In this document: positions 1 through 8,577 of the stretch, in pieces
Layout: every line of letters starts with the position of its first letter
Position numbering within the stretch: position 1 is the first letter of the stretch
Source of the DNA: Desulfobulbus sp.
GTDB lineage: Bacteria; Desulfobacterota; Desulfobulbia; Desulfobulbales; Desulfobulbaceae
Assembly (NCBI GenBank): GCA_028684915.1
Contig: JAQUEZ010000165.1
Location: forward strand, 1-13,273
DNA: 13,273 bases
Reading direction: 5' to 3'
Notes under the pieces: generated by a model
Database searches by the model: none
Seen by the model: only the letters and a program-made list of their open reading frames with translations
What the model was told of the DNA's origin: nothing
Translations under genes and position numbers: made by a program

Positions 1-3000
1 ATGTACTCAGCAGTGCTGATTTTGGGCGGGCGTACTTATCTGAAGGTTGGGCGACAAGTTTCATTCGTGCTTTGCTCGGTAATTACACAGTTGTTCTGGT
101 GGGCTACCAGGCAGAAGATCCACCAGTAAAGTACCTTCTTCAGGGGCTAAACCATGATGGTTTATCCGATAAATCAAAACTTTATGCCTTTGAAAAGGGA
201 CAAGCTGAGGAAATCGAAACCAAATGGCGTGACCGGGGTGTAACTGCAATCCCCTACGAAGATCATTCCTATCTCTGGCAGAGCCTTAATGCTTGGGCAG
301 AGCGGGCCAGAGACCCCAGAAAGTGGAGGTCGGAAACTGTTAATCTGGCAATGCAGGGCCCCCGTCAGCTTGCTGCTTACGAGCGGGGCCAAGTGGCTCA
401 TCTAGTTCGTTCCACACCTGGCGCACGACTGTTTGCTAACGTCGATCCCGCTCCTCCCGCAGAGTGGCTATGTGTGTTTGATGCGTCATGTCGGATAGCC
501 CAAATAAGCAATAGCAGGTTTGGCGAAGAAGCAGAAACTTTTGACCCCCTCGAAGTTTATGGCCTCGATGACGATCCCCCTCGGCCTCCAGAGTCTGGTC
601 GACGCAATCATAAGATACATGACCATTTACTGGAATGGCGTCGAGGTGACACAAATCCATCTATTTCTCATAGGTTAGGTGGTCGACAGACAGTGGGATT
701 TGAAGAGATGCCTCCAAGGTTATTTCATCTCTCTAGCTGGATCACCAACCATCTCGACAGCCCTATCGCTGCGTGGTGGGCCCTGCGTCAGAATGGATTG
801 AACCCTAGATTGGCTGAAGGTATCTACAACGAATTAAGACAAAACAAAGAACTTTATCCGGAAGCTCGGCGCTTATGGAACCTCATTCTCGAATATCAGG
901 CTGACAGTCGAAATTATTCCAGAGACTATGCCTGGTTCCGTCTGAAGGATATGATCAGAATCGAAGGATGGAACCTAGGCACGCTCAGGGAATTCGAAGC
1001 ATTAACTGCACCACTCTTAACCCGTAGACTACCATTCGGCATAGGAGCATCGAAGCCGCCACTTAACTGTTGGGAGGAAACTGATCCCTTAGAATTGGCT
1101 AGCTGGGATATTAAATTTCCTGATCGGCACGGAGAGACAATCGATATTCCTAATGAGGTTCTCAATCCAGTATTCACTATCGTTGAGGGGCACCTTAGTA
1201 GAGCATCCAGGTTGCTGAAAGATTTAAAGATATCCTTTTTCAGCACCCCTACATGTTATCCGAACCGTGAGGTAGACGGCCAAGATCCTAATCGCGATAC
1301 ATTTTTCGAGTTGTTTTTGGACCTGTTCGCCCGGATGATCACGCATTGCCCGGCCAATGCTCGTGCCTATGCCATAATTTGGTCGCCCGAGGAAGAATAT
1401 TACTTCAGGAAACTTAAATTTTTCGCATTGAACCAAATTGAGCTGCTTGAAGCCGATGAAGCTGCTGAGATTATCCTAAAGCTCAATCAGGAAAGTTTTT
1501 GGGATACGAAAGCTCGCCGAGAATTATTGTTCCTGATCTCCGACCGATGGGAAGATTTCTCAAAAGCGAACAAAATTGCATTGACCGACCGCTTGCTCAA
1601 TGGACCCGACAGGATGAGTCACTGGTCGGAAGAAGAGTATACGAATATCAAGGTTACGTTGGCATGCCGGTACACAAAGTGGTTGACTCTTCAAGGGAGA
1701 GATCTATCTGCTGACCAAACAAAGCAATTAGATGAAAAAATCTCCAGGTTACCTGAGTGGAATGATGGATTGGCGTCAAGCATCGTTACGGAGCACTACG
1801 GGCGAGTGGGATGGGTTGGCATAGATGAGACTCCTGACACAATTATAGACTTGCCAATTAATGAGGTTATACAGCGGGCCCAAATTGACCTTCAGCGCGA
1901 TTTCGACAGTTTTACTGATAAACGGCCTTTCACCGGATTAGTTAAGGCCAATCCACGCAAGGCACTGACGTCATTAACGCTCTCGGCCAGAAAAGGCGAT
2001 TACCCACAAGAATTTTGGTCCGCCCTAGTTAACGAATGGCCAGAGGAAACTAGGCCTCGACTATTCAGCGTGTTTTTGAGGAGGCTGGGCCGCTTGCCAG
2101 AGAAAACGATCCGAGACCTTCAGGACACATTGGGGCGGTGGATCGAAAAAAAATACCTGTCCGCCTTTTTATTTGACAAGAAACTTGCGTGGAAGACATT
2201 CGATCATCTGGTATCAGGACTAAACTCCCAAGGGGGTGCTGCTACCAGGAGCGTGCTTGGTGAAACAAGCGTTGCCGGCGTAGTAGTAGAAAGGTCCCGG
2301 CGAACATATGGCCATGCGATCAACGGGCCAATAGGGGAAGCCGCAGAAGGATTACTGCATGCATTGAACTCCCTGAAACTGGCTCAGGGGCACGGGATCC
2401 CAGAGGAATTTAAGGCCCGCCTTGAGCGTCTCATTGCCTCTCTTGGGGAAGGAGGCGACCATGCTGTTTCCATCCTAACCCATCAAATTAGCTGGCTTTA
2501 TTATCTCGATCCCGAATGGGTCATGGAACGTATCCTGCCATGGTTCAATTTCAAGCATTCTGCTTCAGAACCAGCGTGGAATGGCTACTTGGCTGCGGCA
2601 CGGTGTCCTCATCAAGAGATCGGTACAAATTTGAAGCCGCTACTTCTCGAATTGTTCCCCAGGATTTACCGGTGGAGTTGGGAGCATAGTCTTGCAGAGA
2701 TAGCCACGCAAATTGTTGTTGAACTTGCTGTTATCCGGAAAGATCATCCTGATGGGTTGAGCCCTAACGAAGCTCGACACTGCCTGCGCAACATGAACGA
2801 CCAAAATCGACGAGAGGCTGTATTTAGGCTTAGCCTGATAGGTCAACGAGAGGACGATGGATGGTCCCTTTGCGTGATCCCATTTATCAACACGGTGTGG
2901 CCAAGGGAACGTAAGTTCAGGACATCTACACTGGTTTCGTCTTGGGTGTCTTTGCTAGAGTCGACAGGGGAAAAATTTCCATCGGTCCTGAGAGCTGTAC

Positions 3001-3254
3001 GCAAATTCCTAGTTCCTGTAGAGGGTGAGAGTCATTGGCTCTATCGGTTTAGCAGGGATATGGGTGGTGATCCTCCTTTGACCGAAAAGTACCCCGAGTC
3101 CGTATTAGAGTTGCTTGACGCAGTTGTCCCAAATAGTGCTGAAGATGCCCCTTATGAGTTGGCCCAGATACTCGATCTTGTGGAGCAAACCGATCCAAGT
3201 CTTGTTCGGGACCGTAGATTTCTACGATTGATCAACTTGATTGAACAAACCTAG
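1..3254 (+). CDS. SIR2-like / DUF4020-type defence-associated sirtuin, 5' end missing
   Basis: Partial gene: the frame is open from the first complete codon at base 3, so the true start lies upstream, and the TTG at 72 is internal. The window holds 1083 residues. The first 50 residues read SSADFGRAYLSEGWA, then VLVGYQAEDPPVKYLLQGL, which I recognise as the C-terminal end of a SIR2-like (SIR2_2 type) domain; the NAD-binding and catalytic His part would be before base 1. The remaining thousand residues are helical and Trp-rich with no catalytic motif I can name. The tail (WLYRFSRDMGGDPPL, then LELLDAVVPN and DPSLVRDRRFLRLINLIE) resembles the DUF4020 region found behind SIR2 domains. Defence-associated sirtuins typically deplete NAD+ when a phage component is sensed by the large C-terminal part. 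That role is inferred for this protein. The nearest downstream gene is 442 bases away, so it probably stands alone. Confidence 0.85.
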   Translation, partial: VLSSADFGRAYLSEGWATSFIRALLGNYTVVLVGYQAEDPPVKYLLQGLNHDGLSDKSKLYAFEKGQAEEIETKWRDRGVTAIPYEDHSYLWQSLNAWAERARDPRKWRSETVNLAMQGPRQLAAYERGQVAHLVRSTPGARLFANVDPAPPAEWLCVFDASCRIAQISNSRFGEEAETFDPLEVYGLDDDPPRPPESGRRNHKIHDHLLEWRRGDTNPSISHRLGGRQTVGFEEMPPRLFHLSSWITNHLDSPIAAWWALRQNGLNPRLAEGIYNELRQNKELYPEARRLWNLILEYQADSRNYSRDYAWFRLKDMIRIEGWNLGTLREFEALTAPLLTRRLPFGIGASKPPLNCWEETDPLELASWDIKFPDRHGETIDIPNEVLNPVFTIVEGHLSRASRLLKDLKISFFSTPTCYPNREVDGQDPNRDTFFELFLDLFARMITHCPANARAYAIIWSPEEEYYFRKLKFFALNQIELLEADEAAEIILKLNQESFWDTKARRELLFLISDRWEDFSKANKIALTDRLLNGPDRMSHWSEEEYTNIKVTLACRYTKWLTLQGRDLSADQTKQLDEKISRLPEWNDGLASSIVTEHYGRVGWVGIDETPDTIIDLPINEVIQRAQIDLQRDFDSFTDKRPFTGLVKANPRKALTSLTLSARKGDYPQEFWSALVNEWPEETRPRLFSVFLRRLGRLPEKTIRDLQDTLGRWIEKKYLSAFLFDKKLAWKTFDHLVSGLNSQGGAATRSVLGETSVAGVVVERSRRTYGHAINGPIGEAAEGLLHALNSLKLAQGHGIPEEFKARLERLIASLGEGGDHAVSILTHQISWLYYLDPEWVMERILPWFNFKHSASEPAWNGYLAAARCPHQEIGTNLKPLLLELFPRIYRWSWEHSLAEIATQIVVELAVIRKDHPDGLSPNEARHCLRNMNDQNRREAVFRLSLIGQREDDGWSLCVIPFINTVWPRERKFRTSTLVSSWVSLLESTGEKFPSVLRAVRKFLVPVEGESHWLYRFSRDMGGDPPLTEKYPESVLELLDAVVPNSAEDAPYELAQILDLVEQTDPSLVRDRRFLRLINLIEQT

Positions 3255-3696
3255 ACCTCCAAGTGAGTACTTTCGTCATAACTTCGTGGAATCTTTGTCG
3301 ACAAATCTATCTTTTGGTCAGAAGTTAATGCATAACAACCAAGAGCCGTTTAGCTGAGATGCTACATTCAGGTCATAAAGGCCCCTCTCTTCTCAACACC
3401 CTATTTGAACCACTGTGTCGCCGGGCCCCTAGTTACGATATCTCTGAACAATCTCGACTTTTGGAACGAGAAACATTGTCTGAACAGTGAAATGAGTTCG
3501 ACGGTTTCTAGTTATCCTTAAAAACTGCATGGTAACCAGTTATCTGAAGCGTAAAAATTGCACGCTATTGGAATTATTACTGTCGACTCTGAGTAATTAA
3601 CAGAAATATTATATCAATTTGTTAGGGCTACACGGTGAGTGACGCTGAAACAGCAATGATGGTTCAGAACGCTATACGCTGTTTAATTTAAAAACT
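3255..3696. other. Intergenic gap between the sirtuin and NACHT genes
   Basis: There is no convincing gene in these 442 bases. Visible elements are a perfect 12-base palindrome TTTGTCGACAAA at 3294-3305 and a small hairpin TCTCG/CGAGA (3452-3456 with 3467-3471). Two copies of TCTGAACA (3443-3450 and 3479-3486) bracket the hairpin, and TGGTAACCA forms a further palindrome. A 43-codon open frame (3359-3490, ATG to TGA) has no clear ribosome binding site. The last 100 bases are AT-rich and probably hold the promoter of the NACHT gene, but I see no clean -35/-10 pair. No GC-rich stem with a T-run, i.e. no obvious intrinsic terminator, follows the sirtuin gene. Confidence 0.5.
3294..3305. repeat. 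12-base perfect palindrome, possible operator
   Basis: TTTGTCGACAAA is a perfect inverted repeat 40 bases after the sirtuin stop codon. It could be a repressor site or chance. Nothing else links it to a regulator, and it lies about 390 bases before the next start codon. Confidence 0.2.
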
Positions 3697-6600
3697 ATGA
3701 TCGAAAGAACTTTTCAAAACATACGAGAAGGCGAACTAAGCGACGCAGATCAGCAGTCTTTTTTGGTCAGCCTGGGAAGGTCAAGAGGTACCACATGGGA
3801 GGGCCTGCTTCGGTCAAAGCGTGTGTTGATGATCTCAGAAGCCGGCGCGGGGAAAACGTATGAGTGCCGCAAACAGACTCAAAGCTTGTGGGATGCCGGG
3901 GAACCTGCATTCTTCGTTGAGTTGTTGGCCTTGGCGTCAACGGATCTTCGAAGCATGCTCGATGAAGAAGAGGAAGCTCGCCTGGACGCGTGGCTTTCAT
4001 CGCAATCGGACGTGGCGACGTTCTTCCTCGACTCGATTGATGAACTGAAACTGAGCCGTGGGTCATTCGAGCAGGCCCTTAAACGCTTGAAAAAGGTCAT
4101 TGGAAGCCAGCTCCGTCGCGCCCGAATCGTCGTAACAACCAGGCCAATCCCATTCGACGAACAACTTGTGCGCCGTGTGTTGCCCATTCCTTCGGTGCCT
4201 TCGGTTGAACCGAAAGAAGAGACTTTCGCGAAGATCGCAATGCACAATCACGTGAGCCAGCACGCAGAAGACAAAGAGGAGACTGCCGATTGGCGCACTG
4301 TCGCGCTGATGTCTTTATCTGATGCACAGATCGTTGAGTTCGCAGGCGGTCAGGGCGTCGAGAACCCTTCGGCGTTGATGGATGACTTGCGCAAACGGAA
4401 TGCACAAGAATTTGCCCGGCGCCCGCAGGACTTGATCGAGCTCTGCGCAGACTGGCGAGAACATAAACGTATCAGAACTCATCGCGACCAAGTGGCGGCG
4501 AATGTACGCGTCAAACTGCAGCCAAGGGACGACAGGTCTGAGCCCACCGAGCTGTCCATCGATAAGGCCATTGAGGGAGCTGGCCGCTTGGCGCTCGCGA
4601 TGCTCGTCACCCGCCGCCTGACGATCCGGCACAGCGCAGAGTCAGACGCCATTGTGGGTGAGGCCGCCCTCGACCCAGCAATCATCTTGTCGGATTGGAA
4701 TTTGAATGAGCGAAAAGCTTTGCTTGAACGGCCGTTATTCGGATTTGCCTCTTATGGGCGCGTGCGCTTTCACCACCGCTCCGTCGCTGAATATCTTGCA
4801 GCGGAGCGTCTTCAGGCACTCAGCAAGCGCAGCATGCCTTTCCGCGCGCTTAAGCGACTACTGTTCGCGGAGACCAAAGGCAGAATAATAGTCCGTCCGT
4901 CGAAACGACCGGTGGCCGGCTGGTTGGCGCTTGCGGATGACGGAATATTCGAGATGCTACGAGACCATGAGCCTGCCGTGCTGTTCGATGAAGGTGACCC
5001 TGAATCGCTGACCCAAATGCAACGCAATCAAGCGATTCGAGCGTATGTCGAGCGCTATGGTCAGGGCGGTTGGCGTGGACTGAGCGTTCCTCATATCCAG
5101 ATCCACCGTTTCGCCTCGCCGGAATTGGCCAACGAAGTCAACCGACTTTGGGATATGGGTGTCGAAAACCCTGATGTTCGGCAGACCCTTCTCTATCTCA
5201 TTGAGACGGGACGTATTGTCGAATGCGTCGGTATTGCGCATGAGGTCGCCTGTGATCCAAAAACGTCGACAGTAGAGCGAGTGATCGCTCTCGACGCGCT
5301 GGTGGCACTCGAAGACCCAAAGCTCCAGGATATTGCGTGTGCAGTGGCCGTCGGTGATGCTCTCTGGCCAGACGAAATTGCACGCGGGGCCATCTTGAGG
5401 ATGTTTCCGCGTGACCTTTCCGTTGACCAGCTCTGTCAGGCTTTGGGTTGGGTGAAGGTGCGGAAGCGTCGTGTCGGCGACCTTAACTGGCAGCTGCCCC
5501 GTCTGATCGAGAATGCCGAACTCGATCCGCCGAGCCTCGAGGCGCTTCGCAACGGACTGGTCGAATTAGTTTCTGACGGGCTCCATTGGCGCAAGGAATG
5601 GCCACACATTGTCAGCGACCGTCTGCATCTGAGCAGTGCGTTGGCAGCAACTTGTGTGCGTGGGCTTGTCGTGAGCAGAAGCGATGACTGGTTTCACGCG
5701 AGTGTTCTTGCGCTGCGTCTACATCATCGCGAATACAGCAACAACGATATGCACAAGGCTCTTCAAGAGCGACTAACAGGCCTGAATGCTGAAGAGAATG
5801 CTCGCCTCTTCTGGGCGGAGGATTCTTTGATGCAATCCCTCCATGTTGTCACCGATCCCTGTAGGCGCTTGACGGAAGTCATATTGCTTGATGGCCCCGT
5901 CAAGCTTCGAGCCGAGCGGGATCTGATCTGGATCAAAGAAGCTCTCGGCGACACGGCTCGTGCCGCCAACGATCGAGCTATGCTTTTGGAAGCTGCCATA
6001 CACCTTCCGCTAAACCACGAACAATGGCAGGATCACGTGTCAGGACTTAAGCCACTGGTTGCCGATCGGGCAGATCTTCTTGCCGTTATTGACGAGCGCC
6101 TGAAGCCTTCGAAGCACGACAAGGAACAAAAACGCTGGGAGAAACAGGAGGCTGAGCGAAAGAAGCAAAGAGAGCGGAAGGATGCGAAAAACCGAGCGAG
6201 TTGGATTCAGTTCTGGCGCGAGGTTGCTGAGCATCCCGAAAGTGCCTTCTCTTCAGAACGCAGTAGGAGCACTGCGTGGAATCTCTGGCGGGCAATGAGC
6301 CACGATGGCGAAGATAGTCGAGCATCAGGGTGGAACCGACGCTTTATCGAAGAGCAGTTCGGAAAAGAAACGGCGGACCGGTTACGGCGCGCTCTGATGC
6401 ATATCTGGCGCGAAGAGTATCCGACCCTCGCGAGCGAAAGACCGGAAGATGCACGCGGCACCTATCTTGTTTTTTGGCAGCTCGGGCTTGCCGCGCTCTA
6501 TGCGGAGGCCGAAGATCCATCATGGGCCACCAAACTAACTGAAAAAGAAGCGAAGCTTGCGGCGCGATACGCCCCCATCGAGCTCAACGGATTGCCTCGT

Positions 6601-8013
6601 TGGATGGAAAGCCTCTTCAATGCCCATCCGGCACACGTGGATGCAATACTTGGTAACGAGCTGAGCTGGGAGTTGGAGAGTAAACCTGGTGCGCACGGTC
6701 ATTCAATGCTGTTGCAGAGCATCAGCTATGCGCCGGGCCCGGTCGCCAGAATATTCCTTCCTCGTCTCGAGACATGGTTGAACGCGAACAGAGATATTGT
6801 CGATGATGCAAGCGACCTCACTGGGGCCGTCGAACGCCTTCGGCAGGTGATCGGAGCGATGCTGAAGCATGGCGACGAAGACGTGTGTGCACACTTGTTA
6901 GCGGTCGCGCGCCGGCGTCTCCAGGGTAGTTTGCCGGATAAACTCATTTTTGCTTGGCTCCCGACGCTCATGCGGATCGATCCCGAGCTCGGCATAGCTG
7001 CACTTGAGGATCGGATCCGTACGATCGAACCAGGAGAGCGTAGCGAAGCAGTCACATGGTTCAGTGTTCTTTTCAGTGATCGCTATGATGCAATTAATCT
7101 GAGGGATGCAGCATTCACGCCTGCTCTGCTGTTGCGGCTTCTTCGCCTGGGGTACCATCATGTTCGGCCTGATGACGATATCGAACACGAGGGCAGCTAC
7201 TCGCCAGGCATCCGCGATGATGCGGAACGCGCACGAAACGAGATCGTGAGCGCGCTGTTCGACGCAAAAGGTGAAGAAGGCTGGGCAGCGAAGCTGGAAA
7301 TGGCCGATGATCCACTTTGCGCACACTTTAAAGACCGCATTCTAGCTGTTGCCGAGGAGAATTGGGCCCAGGAAATCGATTCAGTTGCGTTCGACGAAGC
7401 ACAAGCTGTTGCGCTCGACAAAACAGGCGAAGCACCTGCCTCTACCAATGAGACGATGTTCGCCATAATGAGTGATCGTCTGGCTGATCTTGATGATCTT
7501 TTACTACGTGACTCGTCGCCAAGGGACGCTTGGGCAGGGATTACCGATGAGAAGGTCATGCGCCGCGAGATCGCGAGGGAACTGAACCACGCCGCGAAAG
7601 GCCTTTACAAGGTGGACCAAGAGGCCGTTACGGCTGACGAAAAAGAGACGGATATTCGTCTGCGTTCCGTCCTATCCGACCACGAAGCAGTGATCGAACT
7701 CAAGCTCGCTGATGGCCGGTCAGCCCGCGACTTGCGCGACACGATCTATAATCAACTGGTCAAGAAGTATATGGCTGCCGAGAACAGCCGGTCAGGCTGC
7801 CTGCTCATAACGCTGGCGAAGAATCGGCGTTGGGAGCATCCGGACAGTGGTCAGCGTGTCGGATTAACCGAGTTGGAATCCCTGCTTCGCGACGAGGTAA
7901 AACGCGTTGAGAATGCTATGGGTGGCTCCGTTGCGCTAGCTGTGCACATCCTGGACCTGCGCCCGCGACTGCCCAAAGAGAAAGTGCGCGGGACTGGGGA
8001 CGCGAGCACCTAG
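3697..8013 (+). CDS. NACHT/STAND NTPase with C-terminal PD-(D/E)XK-like nuclease region
   Basis: This 1438-residue protein has an NTPase module at the N-terminus. The P-loop is SEAGAGKT (residues 47-54), Walker B is FFLDSIDEL (109-117), and the strand RIVVTTRP (143-150) is the sensor-type position after Walker B. RFHHRSVAEYLAAERL (357-372) is the His-x(5)-EYLAA helix typical of the end of NACHT modules. Residues of about 400-1300 look like helical repeats, with a highly charged Lys/Glu/Arg helix near 804-836. The last 125 residues resemble a PD-(D/E)XK fold: Asp1319, then IELK with Glu1334 and Lys1336, then QLVKKY (Q1353, Y1358) and a hydrophobic strand GCLLIT. By analogy with bacterial NACHT and Avs proteins, the repeats would sense a phage component and the nuclease would act on DNA; both are inferred. 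ATG at 3697 is the only good start, as in-frame stops lie at 3640 and 3646. No Shine-Dalgarno precedes it, only an AU-rich leader. Its G+C is higher than its neighbours'. Confidence 0.85.
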   Translation: MIERTFQNIREGELSDADQQSFLVSLGRSRGTTWEGLLRSKRVLMISEAGAGKTYECRKQTQSLWDAGEPAFFVELLALASTDLRSMLDEEEEARLDAWLSSQSDVATFFLDSIDELKLSRGSFEQALKRLKKVIGSQLRRARIVVTTRPIPFDEQLVRRVLPIPSVPSVEPKEETFAKIAMHNHVSQHAEDKEETADWRTVALMSLSDAQIVEFAGGQGVENPSALMDDLRKRNAQEFARRPQDLIELCADWREHKRIRTHRDQVAANVRVKLQPRDDRSEPTELSIDKAIEGAGRLALAMLVTRRLTIRHSAESDAIVGEAALDPAIILSDWNLNERKALLERPLFGFASYGRVRFHHRSVAEYLAAERLQALSKRSMPFRALKRLLFAETKGRIIVRPSKRPVAGWLALADDGIFEMLRDHEPAVLFDEGDPESLTQMQRNQAIRAYVERYGQGGWRGLSVPHIQIHRFASPELANEVNRLWDMGVENPDVRQTLLYLIETGRIVECVGIAHEVACDPKTSTVERVIALDALVALEDPKLQDIACAVAVGDALWPDEIARGAILRMFPRDLSVDQLCQALGWVKVRKRRVGDLNWQLPRLIENAELDPPSLEALRNGLVELVSDGLHWRKEWPHIVSDRLHLSSALAATCVRGLVVSRSDDWFHASVLALRLHHREYSNNDMHKALQERLTGLNAEENARLFWAEDSLMQSLHVVTDPCRRLTEVILLDGPVKLRAERDLIWIKEALGDTARAANDRAMLLEAAIHLPLNHEQWQDHVSGLKPLVADRADLLAVIDERLKPSKHDKEQKRWEKQEAERKKQRERKDAKNRASWIQFWREVAEHPESAFSSERSRSTAWNLWRAMSHDGEDSRASGWNRRFIEEQFGKETADRLRRALMHIWREEYPTLASERPEDARGTYLVFWQLGLAALYAEAEDPSWATKLTEKEAKLAARYAPIELNGLPRWMESLFNAHPAHVDAILGNELSWELESKPGAHGHSMLLQSISYAPGPVARIFLPRLETWLNANRDIVDDASDLTGAVERLRQVIGAMLKHGDEDVCAHLLAVARRRLQGSLPDKLIFAWLPTLMRIDPELGIAALEDRIRTIEPGERSEAVTWFSVLFSDRYDAINLRDAAFTPALLLRLLRLGYHHVRPDDDIEHEGSYSPGIRDDAERARNEIVSALFDAKGEEGWAAKLEMADDPLCAHFKDRILAVAEENWAQEIDSVAFDEAQAVALDKTGEAPASTNETMFAIMSDRLADLDDLLLRDSSPRDAWAGITDEKVMRREIARELNHAAKGLYKVDQEAVTADEKETDIRLRSVLSDHEAVIELKLADGRSARDLRDTIYNQLVKKYMAAENSRSGCLLITLAKNRRWEHPDSGQRVGLTELESLLRDEVKRVENAMGGSVALAVHILDLRPRLPKEKVRGTGDAST

Positions 8014-8043
8014 ACCGGATAAGCGCTTTAATCTGCCGGTCTA
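8011..8043 (+). terminator. Hairpin at the end of the NACHT gene
   Basis: TAGACCGG (8011-8018, beginning with the stop codon itself) pairs perfectly with CCGGTCTA (8036-8043) across a 17-base loop. No T-run follows, so it is not a classic intrinsic terminator. It may end transcription with help or protect the 3' end of the mRNA. Confidence 0.35.
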
Positions 8044-8142
8044 TCCTTGTGCCGAGGAAGGCGACCCGGAACATTTCACTTTTAGTTTTTCGGAAGCTCA
8101 TTAATGATTCTGAACAAAGCTGTAAACTCGGACGTATTTTAG

Positions 8143-8304
8143 GTTCGCTACGCTCAAGACAAATGCACCGGTGACGGCTGGCGTAAAGTCAAACTATCTC
8201 CTGTAAATATTGACTTTACCCGTTTTGCCGGTGGCGGATTTGGTGGCGGTTTTCCTTCCGTTGAAACGCTATTTACGGCAACCGCAGCAAAAGGTGTGCT
8301 GTAA
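8143..8304 (+). pseudogene. Possible gene remnant, Gly-rich C-terminal fragment
   Basis: The frame is open for 53 codons from just after a TAG at 8140-8142 to TAA at 8302-8304. It contains CTGDGWRKVKLSP, FTRFAGGGFGGGF and PSVETLFTATA. The residue mix is protein-like, but there is no start codon after the TAG. Upstream of the TAG the same frame continues as MILNKAVNSDVF from an ATG at 8104. It could be a gene broken by a nonsense change, or chance. I do not recognise the family. Confidence 0.2.
8183..8219. repeat. 10-base perfect inverted repeat
   Basis: GTAAAGTCAA (8183-8192) is repeated inverted as TTGACTTTAC (8210-8219) with a 17-base spacer. It could form an RNA hairpin or be a dimeric protein site. 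There is no T-run directly after it (only CCCGTTTT). The right arm contains TTGACT, a near -35 hexamer, but I found no matching -10. Confidence 0.4.
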
Positions 8305-8435
8305 CTTCAACAATATCGAAAAAATTTAGCCCAGCGCGACGGCCTTGGGAGCAGGGGGCTGCACCATCAATGGCGGATTTAACAGCGTATCCCGCTCGTG
8401 TCCCGGCACACTCGCGAAAGGCCTTCAATCCAAGG

Positions 8436-8457
8436 CGGACCCGGGTTCAACTCCCGC
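8436..8457 (+). other. tmRNA-like T-arm fragment, possible old attachment-site remnant
   Basis: These 22 bases contain GGTTCAACTCCC framed by CGGACCCG and GC. From memory they differ at one base from the T-arm at the 3' end of Escherichia coli ssrA (tmRNA). The T-stem would have four good pairs and one C-C mismatch. The following bases do not give the ssrA acceptor end GCTCCACCA, and no complete tRNA or tmRNA can be folded here, so it is at most a fragment. Elements that integrate at the 3' end of ssrA leave such pieces. Chance similarity to a general T-arm remains possible. Confidence 0.35.
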
Positions 8458-8487
8458 AGACTCTGGTTTAGACATTTTGGAAATATG

Positions 8488-8516
8488 TTGAGTGCGACCG
8501 GGCAAAATCGTGTAGT
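8488..8516 (+). promoter_or_regulatory. Candidate sigma70 promoter for the small helical-protein gene
   Basis: TTGAGT (8488-8493) and TGTAGT (8511-8516) are separated by exactly 17 bases, each matching the consensus at four of six positions. Transcription would begin about 55 bases before the ATG at 8578. Confidence 0.3.
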
Positions 8517-8577
8517 CCTGCGTGTGTGAATCCTGCTCCGGAAGGTAAGCCAACCACTGGGTAGCTAGCGAAGATAA

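Larger units (their letters stand above)
8014..8577. other. 564-base gap of mixed remnants between the NACHT gene and the small AT-rich gene
   Basis: No intact gene is visible. In order it holds the second arm of the stop-codon hairpin, an open frame that may be a gene remnant (8143-8304), and a 10-base perfect inverted repeat (8183-8219) lying inside that frame. A short tRNA/tmRNA-like T-arm follows (8436-8457), then a candidate promoter (8488-8516). Composition is close to 50% G+C, and the following genes are much richer in A+T. The mixture looks like scar sequence left by past insertion or deletion events. Confidence 0.5.

Noticed and set aside
1..129. ATG at base 1 as a gene start.
   Set aside because: That frame ends in TAA after about 42 codons, and the sirtuin frame through the same bases matches a known domain.
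3359..3490. 43-codon plus-strand frame, MLHSGHKGP to LSEQ.
   Set aside because: There is no clear ribosome binding site and no recognised family; the length is within chance for this gap. It may be a remnant.
6898..7326. 142-residue minus-strand frame inside the NACHT gene.
   Set aside because: It is a shadow of the long coding frame, with no family match and no ribosome binding site.
8330..8480. Possible complete tRNA or tmRNA gene around the T-arm.
   Set aside because: No matching acceptor stem, D-arm or seven-base anticodon loop could be paired; only the T-arm resembles a tRNA.
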